Below are positions 1 to 11,422 of a stretch of DNA of 64,000 nucleotides, piece after piece; the first letter of the stretch is position 1; each line of letters begins with the position of its first letter. Made by a program: the position numbers and the translations under genes. The DNA is from Ancylostoma caninum (lineage: Eukaryota; Nematoda; Chromadorea; Rhabditida; Ancylostomatidae), in the NCBI GenBank assembly GCA_037903475.1, contig JBAJFG010000041.1, forward strand, positions 1,798,001-1,862,000, written 5' to 3'. Under the pieces are notes generated by a model. That model was given only the letters and a program-made list of their open reading frames with translations, did not search any database and was not told the origin of the DNA.

Positions 1-1730
1 AAAAAGTACTTGTTTTACTTGGAGAAGACTACTAGTAGTGGAATTGGATGTGGATTACTCACCCTTCTGGGCATCTGCTCCGCTTGCGTTGCTCCATTGC
101 ATCCATTGCTAAGACCGTTCATGTCGAATGTGTTACCCTAAAAGACAATTCTCACATCTAGAAACACATTTAATTCTGAAAGCAATTTCACACGAGCAGA
201 GAACAGGATGCTGGTAAGGCTCATTTTGTATAAACGCAGCGTAGAAATGATCGCGGTTGACCTTGTCACGACTTTTATAAACTTGTAGGAAATCTGATAT
301 GTTGGTGTAATAAACATTGCAGCAGTCTGCCTGTCAGACCGTCTATGACAAAGCAATGCACATTTAGCAGTTATCTAACTTGCTACATAGGAGAGAGAAA
401 AGGTGAGATTCGAGGAGCAAAAGCTATTTCAAGGATATTTCTCGATGGGAGTTGACTCCCAGCTCGTCAGCTTGCATAGTGAGTGCCTTTCCGGAGGCGG
501 ATGTCTGGCTGAATGGGCTGAAAGCAACAAAACACTAGTGGAAAATGGAAGAAACGTCGAGCGATGTTAACGTTTTGCAGGTTCTGCACTCATTAGCGCC
601 GGAGAGCTTGTGTGGTATTGATTTTGTTGCTTCTCAACGAAGCTGCATAGTAACCGGCATGAGGAAACCGAGAAAAGGAGTAGCCTCGCAAAGGGAAATG
701 CTGTTTAGCGATTGCTCGCGAGGAGATCGTAAAAATTGCAATATTTAAATAAACTTTCTTAAATCTATCAACTCCGATTTTTGTTGGGGTGGATAGGGCA
801 GAAGAACGGGCCGAGTCATATCTATAGGAATGACGTGGATGTCAATTCTTAGCAAGGAGACGACACTGTAGGTGCTGACAGATAATCACGTAATGAGGTG
901 AGATGTCTGCTGTCACCTCATAGATGTGTTTTTCCATCGCTGCGCATCGCGCAGTGGCTTGCACTTGTGCTATTCAGTATGCACTATTTATGGGAAAAAT
1001 GTGGAACTTGAGCGTTCTTATGTGATTTTTGAGGACTAAACAGCTAAAATTCAAGAGGAATTTCGAAAATCGAGTTAAACCACCGTGTAAGCAACTTCTC
1101 ATCAGAAATCGAGTTGTCTCATCGACCCGTTGACAAGTGCGCCATTTTTGCACGTCTCCAAATTTTCGCAAGTTGTCGCTCCTTTTTTCTGCCCCAGAAC
1201 TTTTATGTGAATTCCAATAAGGTTTTTATAATCATGTTAACTTATCCGTATTGAGACTCTACTATTTAATAGAAACTTTGAGACATGAAGGCTCAAGAAT
1301 CTCACGGATTGATCCCTAAAAAAGATGCGGCTCACCATTCGCGCTCTCATCAGTGGGATGTTATCTTTTAGGAGTCGTTGTAGTGAAAAAAAAGGTTCAG
1401 GAGTCACATAGATGAAAAATGCCCACTGGTTTTTGTTACTCCAGGTCTTTTGGCTTTGATCATCGGCTGATTCATGGCTCTGCCATTTGTCGATGAACGT
1501 GTCGCTCGTCGTGTGTGTTCTCTTCATAATTACGCAACCTCATAGACCCTGCGATGGAAACTGTATTTGTGAAGAGAACGATGGCGAACGTCCTCCCTTT
1601 TACCTATGTTTCGTCCGATTCAATGCGGCCCCCAGTTGGGAAATGGGATTTCGTATATCTTGGAAAAAGATCAGAAATAGGCAAGAGTGCTATGGAATAG
1701 TCAAGAAATGTCGAAGGATGTTCCATTACG
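1..1730. other. 5' part of window, no gene supported
   Basis: Only short open frames occur. The most exon-like is a frame after a good 3' splice site (TTTTGCAG, ending near 584) that runs open to about 747. A frame open from base 1 to 141 could be the tail of an exon cut by the window edge. None resembles the helicase-like N-terminal half of XPF, which should lie upstream of 3430, so I leave the stretch unassigned. Confidence 0.4.
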
Positions 1731-2099
1731 TTAAAGGCAGAGGCCCTTCTCGTTTGCGTGTTAAAGGTATTCACATATCCCAGATCTCGCCATGTTGACC
1801 AGTAATGTACACATACAGGCTAAAATGCGGCGAAAGCCCCGTTTTTGGAAGGGTCGAACTGGCTACATTTTTGGAGCACGGAGGCGGACCGCTCCAAGCT
1901 GTGCCAGCTGCGTGCCACAGCTGCAGCGTTGGCCAACCGGTCTTGGCGTGTTCAATCGATAAGATCAGCGGCTTCACACCCCAACTCGGGTTAGCAAATT
2001 GTTGCAGACCTCGTCCCGGAGGATGGGTTTAAAGACCGTTTCGAGACAATTTTTGTATATTGCTTGAATCAGCGTGTCGAGGAGGTGCAGAATCTGCTA

Positions 2100-2989
2100 T
2101 TAGGTTTGTCCGAAAGTTTTGCACCAAGATATTTTTTAAGATCTAGAATTCCATAGAATTTTAATCAAAATTCCACTACATGTGGACTATAGGATACACC
2201 TGACTGCAGTCGTACAATAATCGCCAGACCTCTCAAAGCTCGGGGTTACAGAAAATTGATGACGGGTTGGGTCCCCCACTAACTGAGTATCTTGCAAGAC
2301 TTAGTGTGCGTCAGTCTTTGCTGTTGCGTCCCTCCAGGAGGAACTTTCTCCGCCAGCTCATTACTGGAGGTGAGAATTGGGTGCTGTGTGTTACCCAAAC
2401 ACGAGATAAAAGCTGACTCCCGTGTGGCGAACCATCTCCAAAACAGCCGAAGTGCACGAAAGAAGGTTTTTCTATGTTGGTGGTGGAATTCCAAGGGGAT
2501 GCTTCATCGAGAACTTGGGGCACCTAGGCCACGGCAACTGCCTAAGTATACTCTTTTTATCTACAGAAACAGGCGTACACAACTCGCCTGGAGCTGGGAA
2601 AAAATTGACCATATGCTCCACTTCATGACAACGCCCAGCCCCACGTGCCAAAGCTTACCCGCCAAAAAAAAAATAGCCGAACTAGGTTGAGAAATTCCAC
2701 AACACCATGCTTATTCTCCTGACTTATCCCCGTCTGAATAACACTTGTTCGGGGTCCTGAATCTGCATATACGAAAAAAGAAATTTGATGATTGGACCAA
2801 ACCGAAAAGTGAGATTTCAAGCTTCTTCGCCTAGCAGCTGCCATAGTTCTTGATTTTCGGAGCTGATGCTCTAGTGAAGGGTTGGCCATACCTAATTATT
2901 TCGTTGATTGATATCTATTCACAATGAACTTGATATTCTTTGAAAAAAAAAGTATGAAATTAGGTGCAAGACTTTCGGACCCAACCTGA
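2100..2989 (+). mobile_element. Degenerate mariner transposon nested in the MITE
   Basis: Imperfect terminal inverted repeats of about 27 bp bound the element: left 2100-2126 with core GTCCGAAAGT, right around 2963-2989 with ACTTTCGGAC. TA dinucleotides flank it at 2098-2099 and 2990-2991, as expected for mariner. The surrounding MITE sequence rejoins cleanly across the element when compared with the other family A copies. At about 890 bp it is shorter than a full mariner (about 1.3 kb), so it has internal deletions. Confidence 0.75.
2292..2770 (+). pseudogene. Mariner transposase remnant
   Basis: The reading frames contain degraded mariner transposase signatures in order. These are a WWWNSKGMLHREL stretch (family pattern WW-D/N-x-KG-x-x-H-x-E-L) near 2470-2515, HDNAQPHVPKL near 2623-2655, and AYSPDLSPSE near 2708-2737 followed at once by a stop. 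The middle and last matches carry the second and third catalytic acidic positions of the DDE/D domain. The frame changes between motifs and the N-terminal helix-turn-helix part is missing, so the copy is inactive. It lies entirely within the element bounded by the inverted repeats. Confidence 0.7.
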
Positions 2990-3153
2990 TATTACCTCAA
3001 GGAGGTGGACCCCTGCCTTCAAACGAACTAATCGCAAGATTTTCGATACAGTGGCTTGGATTTTATAGGTGAAGCAGGGCTGTGGGTCATTAACGCGACG
3101 AATCAACACAACGCATAGTTATCTTTCCTGCAATATAACAAATTAACATTATA

Positions 3154-3188
3154 AATATATATATATAACAATATAACAATATAACAAA
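3154..3188. repeat. AT-rich microsatellite
   Basis: An AT dinucleotide run passes into a short ATATAAC tandem. It lies about 240 bp before the first recognised XPF exon. Confidence 0.8.
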
Positions 3189-3429
3189 CAGAGCTTGAAA
3201 CTTTTCTATGGAGCTGCCCTGACGTGAAGCCTTCAAATACGAAAGTCCTACGTGCGATAGCTAAAGACAAGACTTGCTGTAGAAAAATGACACTCATTTT
3301 TCTCATCAAAGTAGCTATTTGAAGACATGCTTATGAGATTTCAAAATATCACTTGTATAAATAAATAAATTCCATTGCTTCCTTAGTGAATCAATTGATC
3401 AGAAATAATTAAGGAAGAATCATCTACAG

Positions 3430-4479
3430 TCATATCAAAAACCGAACCTCCTGATGACGGATATGAGAACAAAGAAGAGGCGAAAACTATTGGAGATCAC
3501 GAGAAGGTGCGGTGTGAACTTCTATTACATTTGACCTATTTTTCGGAGGTATCTTTTTGACCTACTTATAGGTCCCCTTGGTGATTATGGCCTACGGTGA
3601 GCGTTATTCGATTCTTCGTCAACTGGATCAGATGAAGCCTACAGTTATTATTCTGTACAACACAGATGTCGTGACGTTAAGACACATTGAGGTTGGAGTT
3701 CGGTGCACCCTTGTTGTGAGCGGAATAATGGTCTGGGAGTTTTCAGATCTACAAAGCTTGCCACTCGGAGCTGTTTTTACACATTTTCTCGTTGATGTAT
3801 AGAGAATCTACAGAGGAGTCGCGTTATCTGATGGCTCTTAAAAACGAAACTGATGCGTTTGAGTCGCTTTTCAATGAGCAGAAGGTGATTCATTGGTTTT
3901 TTTTTCTAAATACATTTATTGCCTTTGACGTAGCCCAGAGTCAAGATTGGGGATTGGCGTTGTTTTTTTTTTTCTGGACATTGTTCCCGAGGCTACTTGT
4001 TTAGACACTATTGATTCCTCGGCGATACGAGACTGAACGTGAAGAAGTTGCACGCTTAGAACTGTCAACGAGAGATGGTGGAGGACAAGTTCCGGAGACA
4101 AATGAGAGGCCGAAGGTGGCGATTCTAGAATTTTCTTCTATAAGAGCGGCAATGCATGAGTGGTGTTGATGTTTACGCAATATCAAAGAATTGTGACAAG
4201 GACTTTGCACGCAATTTCAATAGGAATTGATTTTGATTCTTGCTCGCTTATAAAGTTTGTGCCGTCTTCTTTTCCTGCAGATATTTTGAGCCAATATTGT
4301 ATTCAGGTAGTTGTTGACATGCGTGAGTTCAATAGCGAGCTTCCGACAGTATTGTACAAGAAAGGGTACGATGTGGTTGCTGTCACTCTTGAGGTAAGAA
4401 TTTCCAGAAATTTTTAAGCCCTGAGTACAGGGTCATGCAATTTGATCAGAGAGGAGATAGTGAATGAGAGTGAGATAGG

Positions 4480-4536
<57 letters not shown>

Positions 4537-7500
4537 TGAAGTATCCATCAAAACTGGCATGCGAGGTAGGATTTTCGAGGACAAACTTGTAAGAGAATTG
4601 GGCTCAAATCCAACTTATTGATGATATTTATTTGAGAAATAATTGATTGAATAAAGAAAAACTGATACAAAGTGCTACGTATTTCCGAAGTAGTTTTGAA
4701 AAAATAGTGACGAATTCTTTGAGGGTTTGGATGGTGCTGGGATCTGTTATCATGTCTATGTCTACATGTTGCAATCAATAAATCAACAATGATCTGTAAT
4801 TATCTCTTTGTATATCAACATTACTGCTGTGTTTCATTTACCATATTTTTGTTAATGAATCGACACAACACTATAGATATTTTCAGTTGTATTAAAATCC
4901 CTAGAACCATGTACAGTGCTTTCGATCCGAGGTGTCTGCCGGCGCAACGCCCGCCATGACGTGTAGCTCCTGCTGGCAGCATTCCCGCAGCCAAGCAGCT
5001 GAATATCGATCGTCAGCAGGACGTCACGTGAGATGAGGCGGTGCGTTGGCAGGACACAACGGATCGAAGACACGTACATATTAGTGTGTAGTGGTATTAC
5101 CAGAGTTATGCTCAACTGTCTAGTGCAACTGAAAGAGCAGTTCTTTGCGGCTCAACACATATATGATTCGCTTGGGGAAACTTAATTTTTGATTAAAAAA
5201 ATTTAATGACTGCCGGCTGGATTCACGGAACTGTGGTAGGAGCCGCCATTAAACAAGTTCTCCTATGTACTACATTGAATAACACGTTTCTTGCAACAAG
5301 TTTAGCACCGATTACGAGAGGGGCATATTACAAAAGCCCTTGCAAAAAGTCGCTGTGGCGCAGCAAAAGATAGATCGAAGATCTGACTCCAAACACGTCA
5401 TCGTGTTGAAAGTAACATATGAGAGGAGTGATTTGATGGAAGGGGCCAAGTTTCGTACAGACGGTTACTTAAGATCACTGTCTAGATCAGTTGGGCCACG
5501 CAGGCCAGCTACTACATCATCACCTTGTCAGAATAACGACTACCAGATATTTTTCACAACCAGGCTCATCCGAAGGCTAGCAAAAATACCCAATAGAAAA
5601 CTGAAAAAATAAGATGGGAATTAGACCACTGCTTACCTCTGGCTAGGAAGTTTTCCTCGCGAAGAAAAAATGCGAAAACCGTAAAAAAGTAGGGGTTTGG
5701 ATAAGCGCCTGTTTCGACTCACAGCACACTGATTACTCCAAGAAGGAACCTCATTTCCTGCGTGGAGGATGAGGAAGGGTAGTTGAGAGTAACCATTCAC
5801 ACAATTATGGTTGGAGCCTTCTGCTTTCGTTTTTTGAAATAATTTTTGTTCCGGGCGAAAATGCGCATCCATAGTTTTACGCCCTAATAGATGTGCGTGA
5901 GAGATTACCCTACTTGAGCCAATACACCTTAACTGTGGTTAGCAATAGCTCAAAAGCTACATTTATAGTGCATCGCAGTCCGGTCCGTTCCGATAAGAAA
6001 AGATACGTATTCGTCAGTGACGGACGCAGAAAGTGGGGGGGAGGGGGGGGGTGGGAAAAAAGTGGGGTTTCCGCCGTTTTGGTGACTCAGACGGAAAGTA
6101 AAATTAATAAAAACCTTAATTATAATAAAAAATGATTAATAAAAATTATATTAAAAATAATAACAAAGATAAAGTAATAAAAATAAACTAATACAAGATT
6201 TTTACATGTATTGTAAAGTAATTTCAAAAATTTGCCGACCTATTCTCGGGGGGAGGGGTCCTTTGTTATCCGACCGAATCGAGCTCCGATGAACTATAAC
6301 TGCAGCTGCAGAATTTCATCTTGTGGCGAGACGTCAGCCTCGAATTTTTTCTGGATAGTATTTTATGTAGAAAATTTGAGGGCTAGAAGGAGGTCGTAGA
6401 TTGGCAGACTGTGTGCTCTGGCAACGCTGCTATCCTCCTATTTCTATAAGCTTACAGTATTTGTTCTCAGGTTGGTGATTACGTGTTATCTCCTGGAATC
6501 GCTGTTGAAAGGAAGGCACTCGACGATCTGACACAATCGCTTCAGTCTGGACGTGTATTCAAGCAGTCTGAGCAGGTGATCATTGCGAATACTCTATCCG
6601 CTCATATCCTTAGCTAGTATAACATCAGATGTTGCGCCACTACGCGAATTCAGTGCTTCTGGTGGAGTCGAACCGAAAATTTGAGTCAAAGATCGTGAAC
6701 GGAGGCCCATTCCAGGTATTATTGCGGTGTCTATCACGCGAGTTGTCGGAAAAGTAAACGAGCATTGTCTTAGGGTGAATTGACGCGTCACTGTCGAGAA
6801 ATTCGGGCGCTTCTTTGCTCACTTCTGCGGTCGACGCCGAAACTCAAGTTGATCTGGTCTTTGTCGCCGGCGAATTCAGCCGAATACTTCGCGGAACTGA
6901 AGGTACATAGTGCTTGTGCCCAGAAATTGGGAATTCGTGGTAAATTCTGCGTCTTAGTTAAGATTTTGTCGACCTCCTTTTGTCAAACATTTGATAGTAT
7001 TTGAAAGAGCGATTCATGGCGAATTTTTTCATGTATGGTATAAGAGAGTTACTGTTCGCTCGTAACGCTGCAAGAGGTTCAGAAACGAGCTGATATTGGT
7101 AAAATCTGAATTGGAAAGCGCAGAGGTGCTTTTGACAAGTCGCGCACGTTCTACTTTGTTGGTTCAGTGGATTTTAGCTACCTGACATGTTACAATACCG
7201 CTCGTAACTTTTGCGAAAAAAAAAAACGGGTGGCGACGGATTAATCGTTAAGGGCAGAGGGCCACCTCATTCTGCCTGTTGGATTTACCAACATATCCTA
7301 GACCTTCTCATCATGTTGATCTCTGGGATGTACATCAACAGGCACAGAAGCGACGAAATCCCCATTTTTGAAAGGCTCGAACTGGATAAAAATTTGGAGC
7401 CCGAAGGCGGATCGCTCCAAGCTGTGCTGGCTGCCTGCCACGGCTGCCGCGTCGGTCAACGAGTCTTGGCGTGTCCAATCGATAAGATCAACGGCTTCAC

Positions 7501-10054
7501 ATGTCAACTCGGGTTGGCAAACTGTTACAGACCCCGTCCTGGAAGACGGGTTTACAGACCATTCTGAGACAATTTATGTATACCGATGGAACCATCGCGC
7601 CGAGTAGATGCAGAATCTGCTGTTAGCTGAACCACGAAAATGAGGTGGACCCCTGCCTTTAAGAAACCGTCGCAGTACTGTGACTTTTTTTCAAAATGAA
7701 GCTTTTCTAAATCTGAGTACGCTTTCGGATTCCTCATCGAAATTGGAATTGAACAGTGTATAAACTTCTTGAACTTTGACTTCAAAACAATTTTTCAAAA
7801 ATTTGAAAATTTTTCAAAATTTCAGCGATCAGGTCCAAATCTGAAAAAAAAAACGTAAAAACCGAGAATTGAGCGAAATCCAATGATCGTGTTCAGAAGC
7901 CTCATTCCTCAAATATTTTCTTGGTTTTCAACATTTTTTCAGATTTTAACCCGACTGCTGAAGTTTTGAAAAATTTTCAAATTTTTAAAAAGAAAAACAA
8001 ATGTTCCAAAGTCAAAATTCGAGTAATTTTATGTACTGTTCGATTCCAATTGAGGAGTCCGAAAATGTACTCAGATTTAGAAAAGCATCACTTTCAAAGG
8101 AGTTGCAGTACTGCGACGGTTTGTTAACGATTAATCCGTCGTCATCCGTTTTTTTTTTCGCAAAAGTTACGGGCGGTATTGTACGTAGAACGGCCACGGA
8201 AATGATGTCTGGGTGCATGGAACGCATACGTTCGATCAGTATGCTGCCGACTCCTTGATGAATAGGCTGCACAAAGGCCTTCATGCACCTCACACTTTTG
8301 TAGTCAAAGCTGTTTTAGTATCAACAATAGCTAGCTATAGCGAAATAGTAAATACTGAATGAACTGTGAGAGAACGGATAGAAAACAAAATAAATAAAAG
8401 AGTAGACTGAGGATAACTGGAATAACCGAACAGTACGCTTCTTAGCCAGCTTATATACGGCTATCCATGGACGGAGCAGCAACAGCAGACCGATCACTTG
8501 CTAACAGATTGACCTTTTGATAAAGGAAATGTTCTGGAAGATCAGCCATCTGATATCGTTTTCAAGCTTTACAAAGTGAGTCATCGCAAGGTACAGCGAT
8601 TCCGGTAAGTGCGCCTTACGAAGAAATGAAATTGAGAATAGGGAATATGATCATCTCTACATATGAGTTATCACTATATACGAGCCATCACAATACACAA
8701 ATATCCCATCATGTTTGATCTTGAGAAAAATTAATAAGAACACTTACCAAGAAAATTTGGATTTTTTTGGAATTTTCCTCCCCGTGTTTGACTCCGTTAA
8801 ACAAGGTAAAACTGTAAGCCGTTGAAGTGTTTTTGTCATGTAAAGGTGCCTTAACATGAATCCAATGGTGATCTCCTTTTTATTTTCTGTTCCAGTTGGT
8901 GGGCACTTTAGGTCATGTAATTTACCGAAACATGCTTGCCTTCAGAGCAAAGCCCTGCTGCGTAACTACCATACAGTATAACAGCGGCAGTCCCGTCAAA
9001 ATTTTTTGATTCATACCACTTTAGGTACATAGTGCTGCTAGCACATCAGAACTGTGGAAAAAAAAACGGAGATCTATGGTTTTCCTTCAAAAATACCTCA
9101 TCTGGAGTCGATAGCATGGCTGCCTCGTCCGTGTTCGCTCTCCGACGACGCACCAGACTACGCAGGCTCATTGACAAGCCTATATATATATGTGTCATTG
9201 TCGTTTCATGATGGGACCGATTACTTCCAGATCTGTCCTCGCACCAGCCCTATATAAAAATCAGCATAGAATATGATTTTTGCATACATCAAAACCGAGA
9301 ATACGGGCGCTGTATTCAAATGCTCACCGATGAAAAGCTACTGCATACCGAAATTAGCGTTTGCTTGCTGTTTAACTTTAACTTGAGTTGTTTTGCAAGT
9401 GAAATTTTGGTGGTAAAACTGCCAAAAATCGAGGAGCTAATTGAAGAGGCAAGACCTATTTTCAGAATGAAGTTGAGTATTGCTGTTACATATTACAGCA
9501 TTGCGGAATGTAATCAAAGTATTAACGCTTAACGGATTATTGACACCATTTGCTCTTCTGTAGAATTGTTTTGCTTCTTTTGATTTTCGTTATAGTCAGA
9601 TTTTCAGCTAAACCGTCCCGAACCAGATCCCGAAATCGCCGTGTCTTTAAGAGGAGACGACGTTTTCAAGGCTATTGAAGGTGCTGAAGAAGATTTAGTA
9701 GTATTCACTGCTTGTACTATGCGCTAGTTGTCTTTATATTAAGAAGAACCCAGTCGTAGCCCGGAGAAGCGACGGAAACCGAATGCAATACTTCTACGAC
9801 ATATGGCTCAGCATTTACCAGGCATGGGAAGGGGAGACGTGCAAACGATGATGCTTAGTCAAAAGGTGGGTTGCTGTAGTGCAATTTTTTCTGTGAATTG
9901 GTTTAAAAAATTGATCAGTGCCTGTTTTCATGTTTAGGTGAAGAATTTGCGCGAGTTGTTCACAATGTCAGCGGAACAACTCCATAGTGTTATTGGAGCG
10001 CATGCCGATAGAATAAACGTGTTTTCAAACTTTGATTTTAGCTCATCGGATTGA
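3430..10054 (+). CDS. xpf-1: XPF/ERCC4-type DNA repair endonuclease, C-terminal half (11 exons)
   Basis: Catalytic subunit of the XPF-ERCC1 nuclease, which cuts 5' of lesions in nucleotide-excision repair and acts in crosslink repair and recombination. Exons I can join in phase: 3430-3506, 3572-3691, 3747-3884, 4005-4115, 4307-4393, 6471-6575, 6629-6715, 6774-6902, 9596-9680, 9744-9865, 9938-10054 (TGA), about 391 residues. Visible motifs: VVVDMREF (about 149-156), GDY (179-181), and VERKALDD (189-196), the ERKxxxD active site, intact. The C-terminus (about 325-385) matches the double helix-hairpin-helix domain that binds ERCC1. The stretches IYKACHS and ESTEESRYL also align to human XPF. The protein is normally about 900 residues, so the helicase-like N-terminal half is missing; upstream exons were not found. 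The first exon's donor (GTGCGG) and the AAG acceptor before 9744 are weak. Introns 4394-6470 and 6903-9595 hold repeats and TIR elements. Confidence 0.9.
4479..4534. repeat. (GA)n microsatellite in XPF intron
   Basis: An almost pure GA run of about 55 bases lies 90 bp after the donor of the 4307-4393 exon. It is likely length-polymorphic. Confidence 0.95.
4917..5074. repeat. Short inverted-repeat element in XPF intron
   Basis: The left arm (about 4917-4952, containing TTCGATCCGAGGTGTC) pairs with the right arm (about 5036-5074, containing GGACACAACGGATCGAA) with a few mismatches. The spacer is about 80 bp. This fits a small MITE or foldback relic; the target duplication is not clear. Confidence 0.5.
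6018..6250. repeat. Dispersed repeat: G-rich head plus AT-rich tail
   Basis: The head GACGGACGCAGAAAGTGGG is followed by a poly-G tract, a GTTTCC segment and a long AATAATAAAA-rich tail. The same order of segments occurs in reverse orientation at about 60790-60990. It lies inside XPF intron 4394-6470. Confidence 0.45.
7192..8183. mobile_element. Long inverted-repeat (foldback) element in XPF intron
   Basis: The left arm begins at 7192 (TACAATACCGCTCGTAAC) and the right arm ends at 8183 with its inverse. The arms align through 7192-7251 plus 7663-7800 on the left and about 7995-8183 on the right. The centre is a roughly 180-bp AT-rich spacer. The left arm is interrupted by a TTAA MITE at 7248-7662. 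No coding sequence is recognised. Confidence 0.75.
7248..7662. mobile_element. TTAA-type MITE, family A copy 2
   Basis: Flanked by TTAA on both sides (7248-7251, 7659-7662), with inverted ends GGGCAGAGGGCC and GGTGGACCCCTGCCT. The interior matches copies 1 and 3 of family A. The host foldback element's other arm holds the uninterrupted target with a single TTAA (8124-8127). This demonstrates an exact TTAA target-site duplication, the hallmark of piggyBac-type insertion. Confidence 0.85.
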
Positions 10055-11422
10055 GCAGATTTTTAGCAGTTTTATCCATATTCCTTCATTTTTGCTGCAT
10101 GAATTTTTTTAAGACGAACAGATCTCTTTTGCATGTGTACCCCTTTTTAGGCAAAGTTTATTTTGAATTTTCAGCTCCAAAGTCTTTTGTTATATAAGGC
10201 ACGGGTGCAGTGATGTTCTTACATACCTTACCTCCACTTTTCATCTGTCTTTTATTTGCTTGATAAATGTTTTAGTCTCTTTTGATGTTCAATTATGGTT
10301 TTTTGGGCGGTTGTTTATATATGTTAGAAAGCCCGAATTGGGTCTTTCAATTCTTACAATTAGAGGGACTCGAATTGAGCATTGCGGCTGAAAATCAGAT
10401 CTGTTAAGACCCAATAAATGACACCTCTCACACATCTCGCACAATTAACATACCGATTTGATTCACTATTTTTGCTGAAAATTTAGCGTACTGTGTAGAA
10501 ATTGCGTAAATATCGTGTCAGTTTGGTATTTTAGCATTGACTTTCACCTCTCACTGAAAGGCTCCAAAATCAAAATCTCATTCTGGAATGTGGTGGACAC
10601 TGTAGGATATGGTCCTGTTATCTGCCCTCAAAGGATGACTCCCGTGAATAAATGATGGAAATTGACAAGTAGGAACTCAGGCAACAACGCCGGACCACCC
10701 GACTGCCAACTAGGCCATCCGAGCTACAAAAATTGTGGGCGTGGCCTGTTACTGGTCGACCCGAGGGGCATGCGCAAAGCATCGGGCGACCCGAAGGTAT
10801 TACACAAAGCGTCCTGCGACCCGAAAGCATGAAAGCAGACCAGTGGGCGAGCCGAGGGAATGCTAAACCCTATGCGTGGCCCCAGGCTCAATCTTATGGA
10901 ATCTAAGGCTTATAAAAACTTCACTTACGCATCAGGAAAATAGATATTCATACCAATGCGGTACGAAGCTGTGAGGGAATATCCTTTTGATTCCTTCGCT
11001 GTTTCCGAAACATTTGGAGGTTTCAAATAGGAATAATGGGCCGATCGGATCCATAGAAGGATACGACAGGCCTCTGTGTCCTTTTTATCAAGCGGCTCTC
11101 AGCTGAGTTCTGATTCGTTACTTAACTAACTTTCCGGTTTTTCGAGTGTTCATTAAAGTTTGCAATTGTTACGTCACTTGAAAAATGGTTGCTAAGCGTT
11201 AGTTGATTCGTTACGTTTAAAAGCACAATCCTGTTGTGAGCTATGCCTTAGAGTTTGGAGCTGTGTCTATGCAAGCGGGAGCGTCCCATCTGCGTTCGAT
11301 CTGCATCGGAGGTAGATGTCGCTTCATTCTTCCTCATATGGTCGCCTGCGTGACGCAAACATGCACATGGCCATATGAATTGCCTTATAATGTGTAATCG
11401 CTGGTCCATTTATGCTAACATT
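10055..11422. other. Intergenic region downstream of XPF
   Basis: No gene is supported. An AATAAA hexamer at 10413-10418 could be a distant poly(A) signal for XPF, but at about 360 bp past the stop this is weak. A degenerate tandem repeat lies at 10755-10879. Confidence 0.4.
10755..10879. repeat. Tandem repeat, about 31-bp unit, four copies
   Basis: Four diverged units each begin near GCGACCCGAAGG or a variant (GTCGACCCGAGG, GCGACCCGAAAG, GCGAGCCGAGGG). Confidence 0.6.

Larger units (their letters stand above)
1731..3022. mobile_element. TTAA-type MITE, family A copy 1, interrupted by a mariner
   Basis: The element begins at TTAA (1731-1734) followed by AGGCAGAGGCCC. It ends with GGTGGACCCCTGCCT and a mutated TCAA (3019-3022), the inverted form of the start. 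The interior around 1840-2095 is clearly similar to copies at 7248-7662 and 16555-16983, sharing for example the stretch around CAATCGATAAGATCA. A mariner occupies 2100-2989, so the original MITE was about 400 bp. It has no coding capacity; open frames here are fortuitous. Confidence 0.7.

Noticed and set aside
1..750. Upstream exons of XPF
   Set aside because: Open frames with fair acceptors exist, but none aligns with the helicase-like N-terminal half of XPF as I know it.
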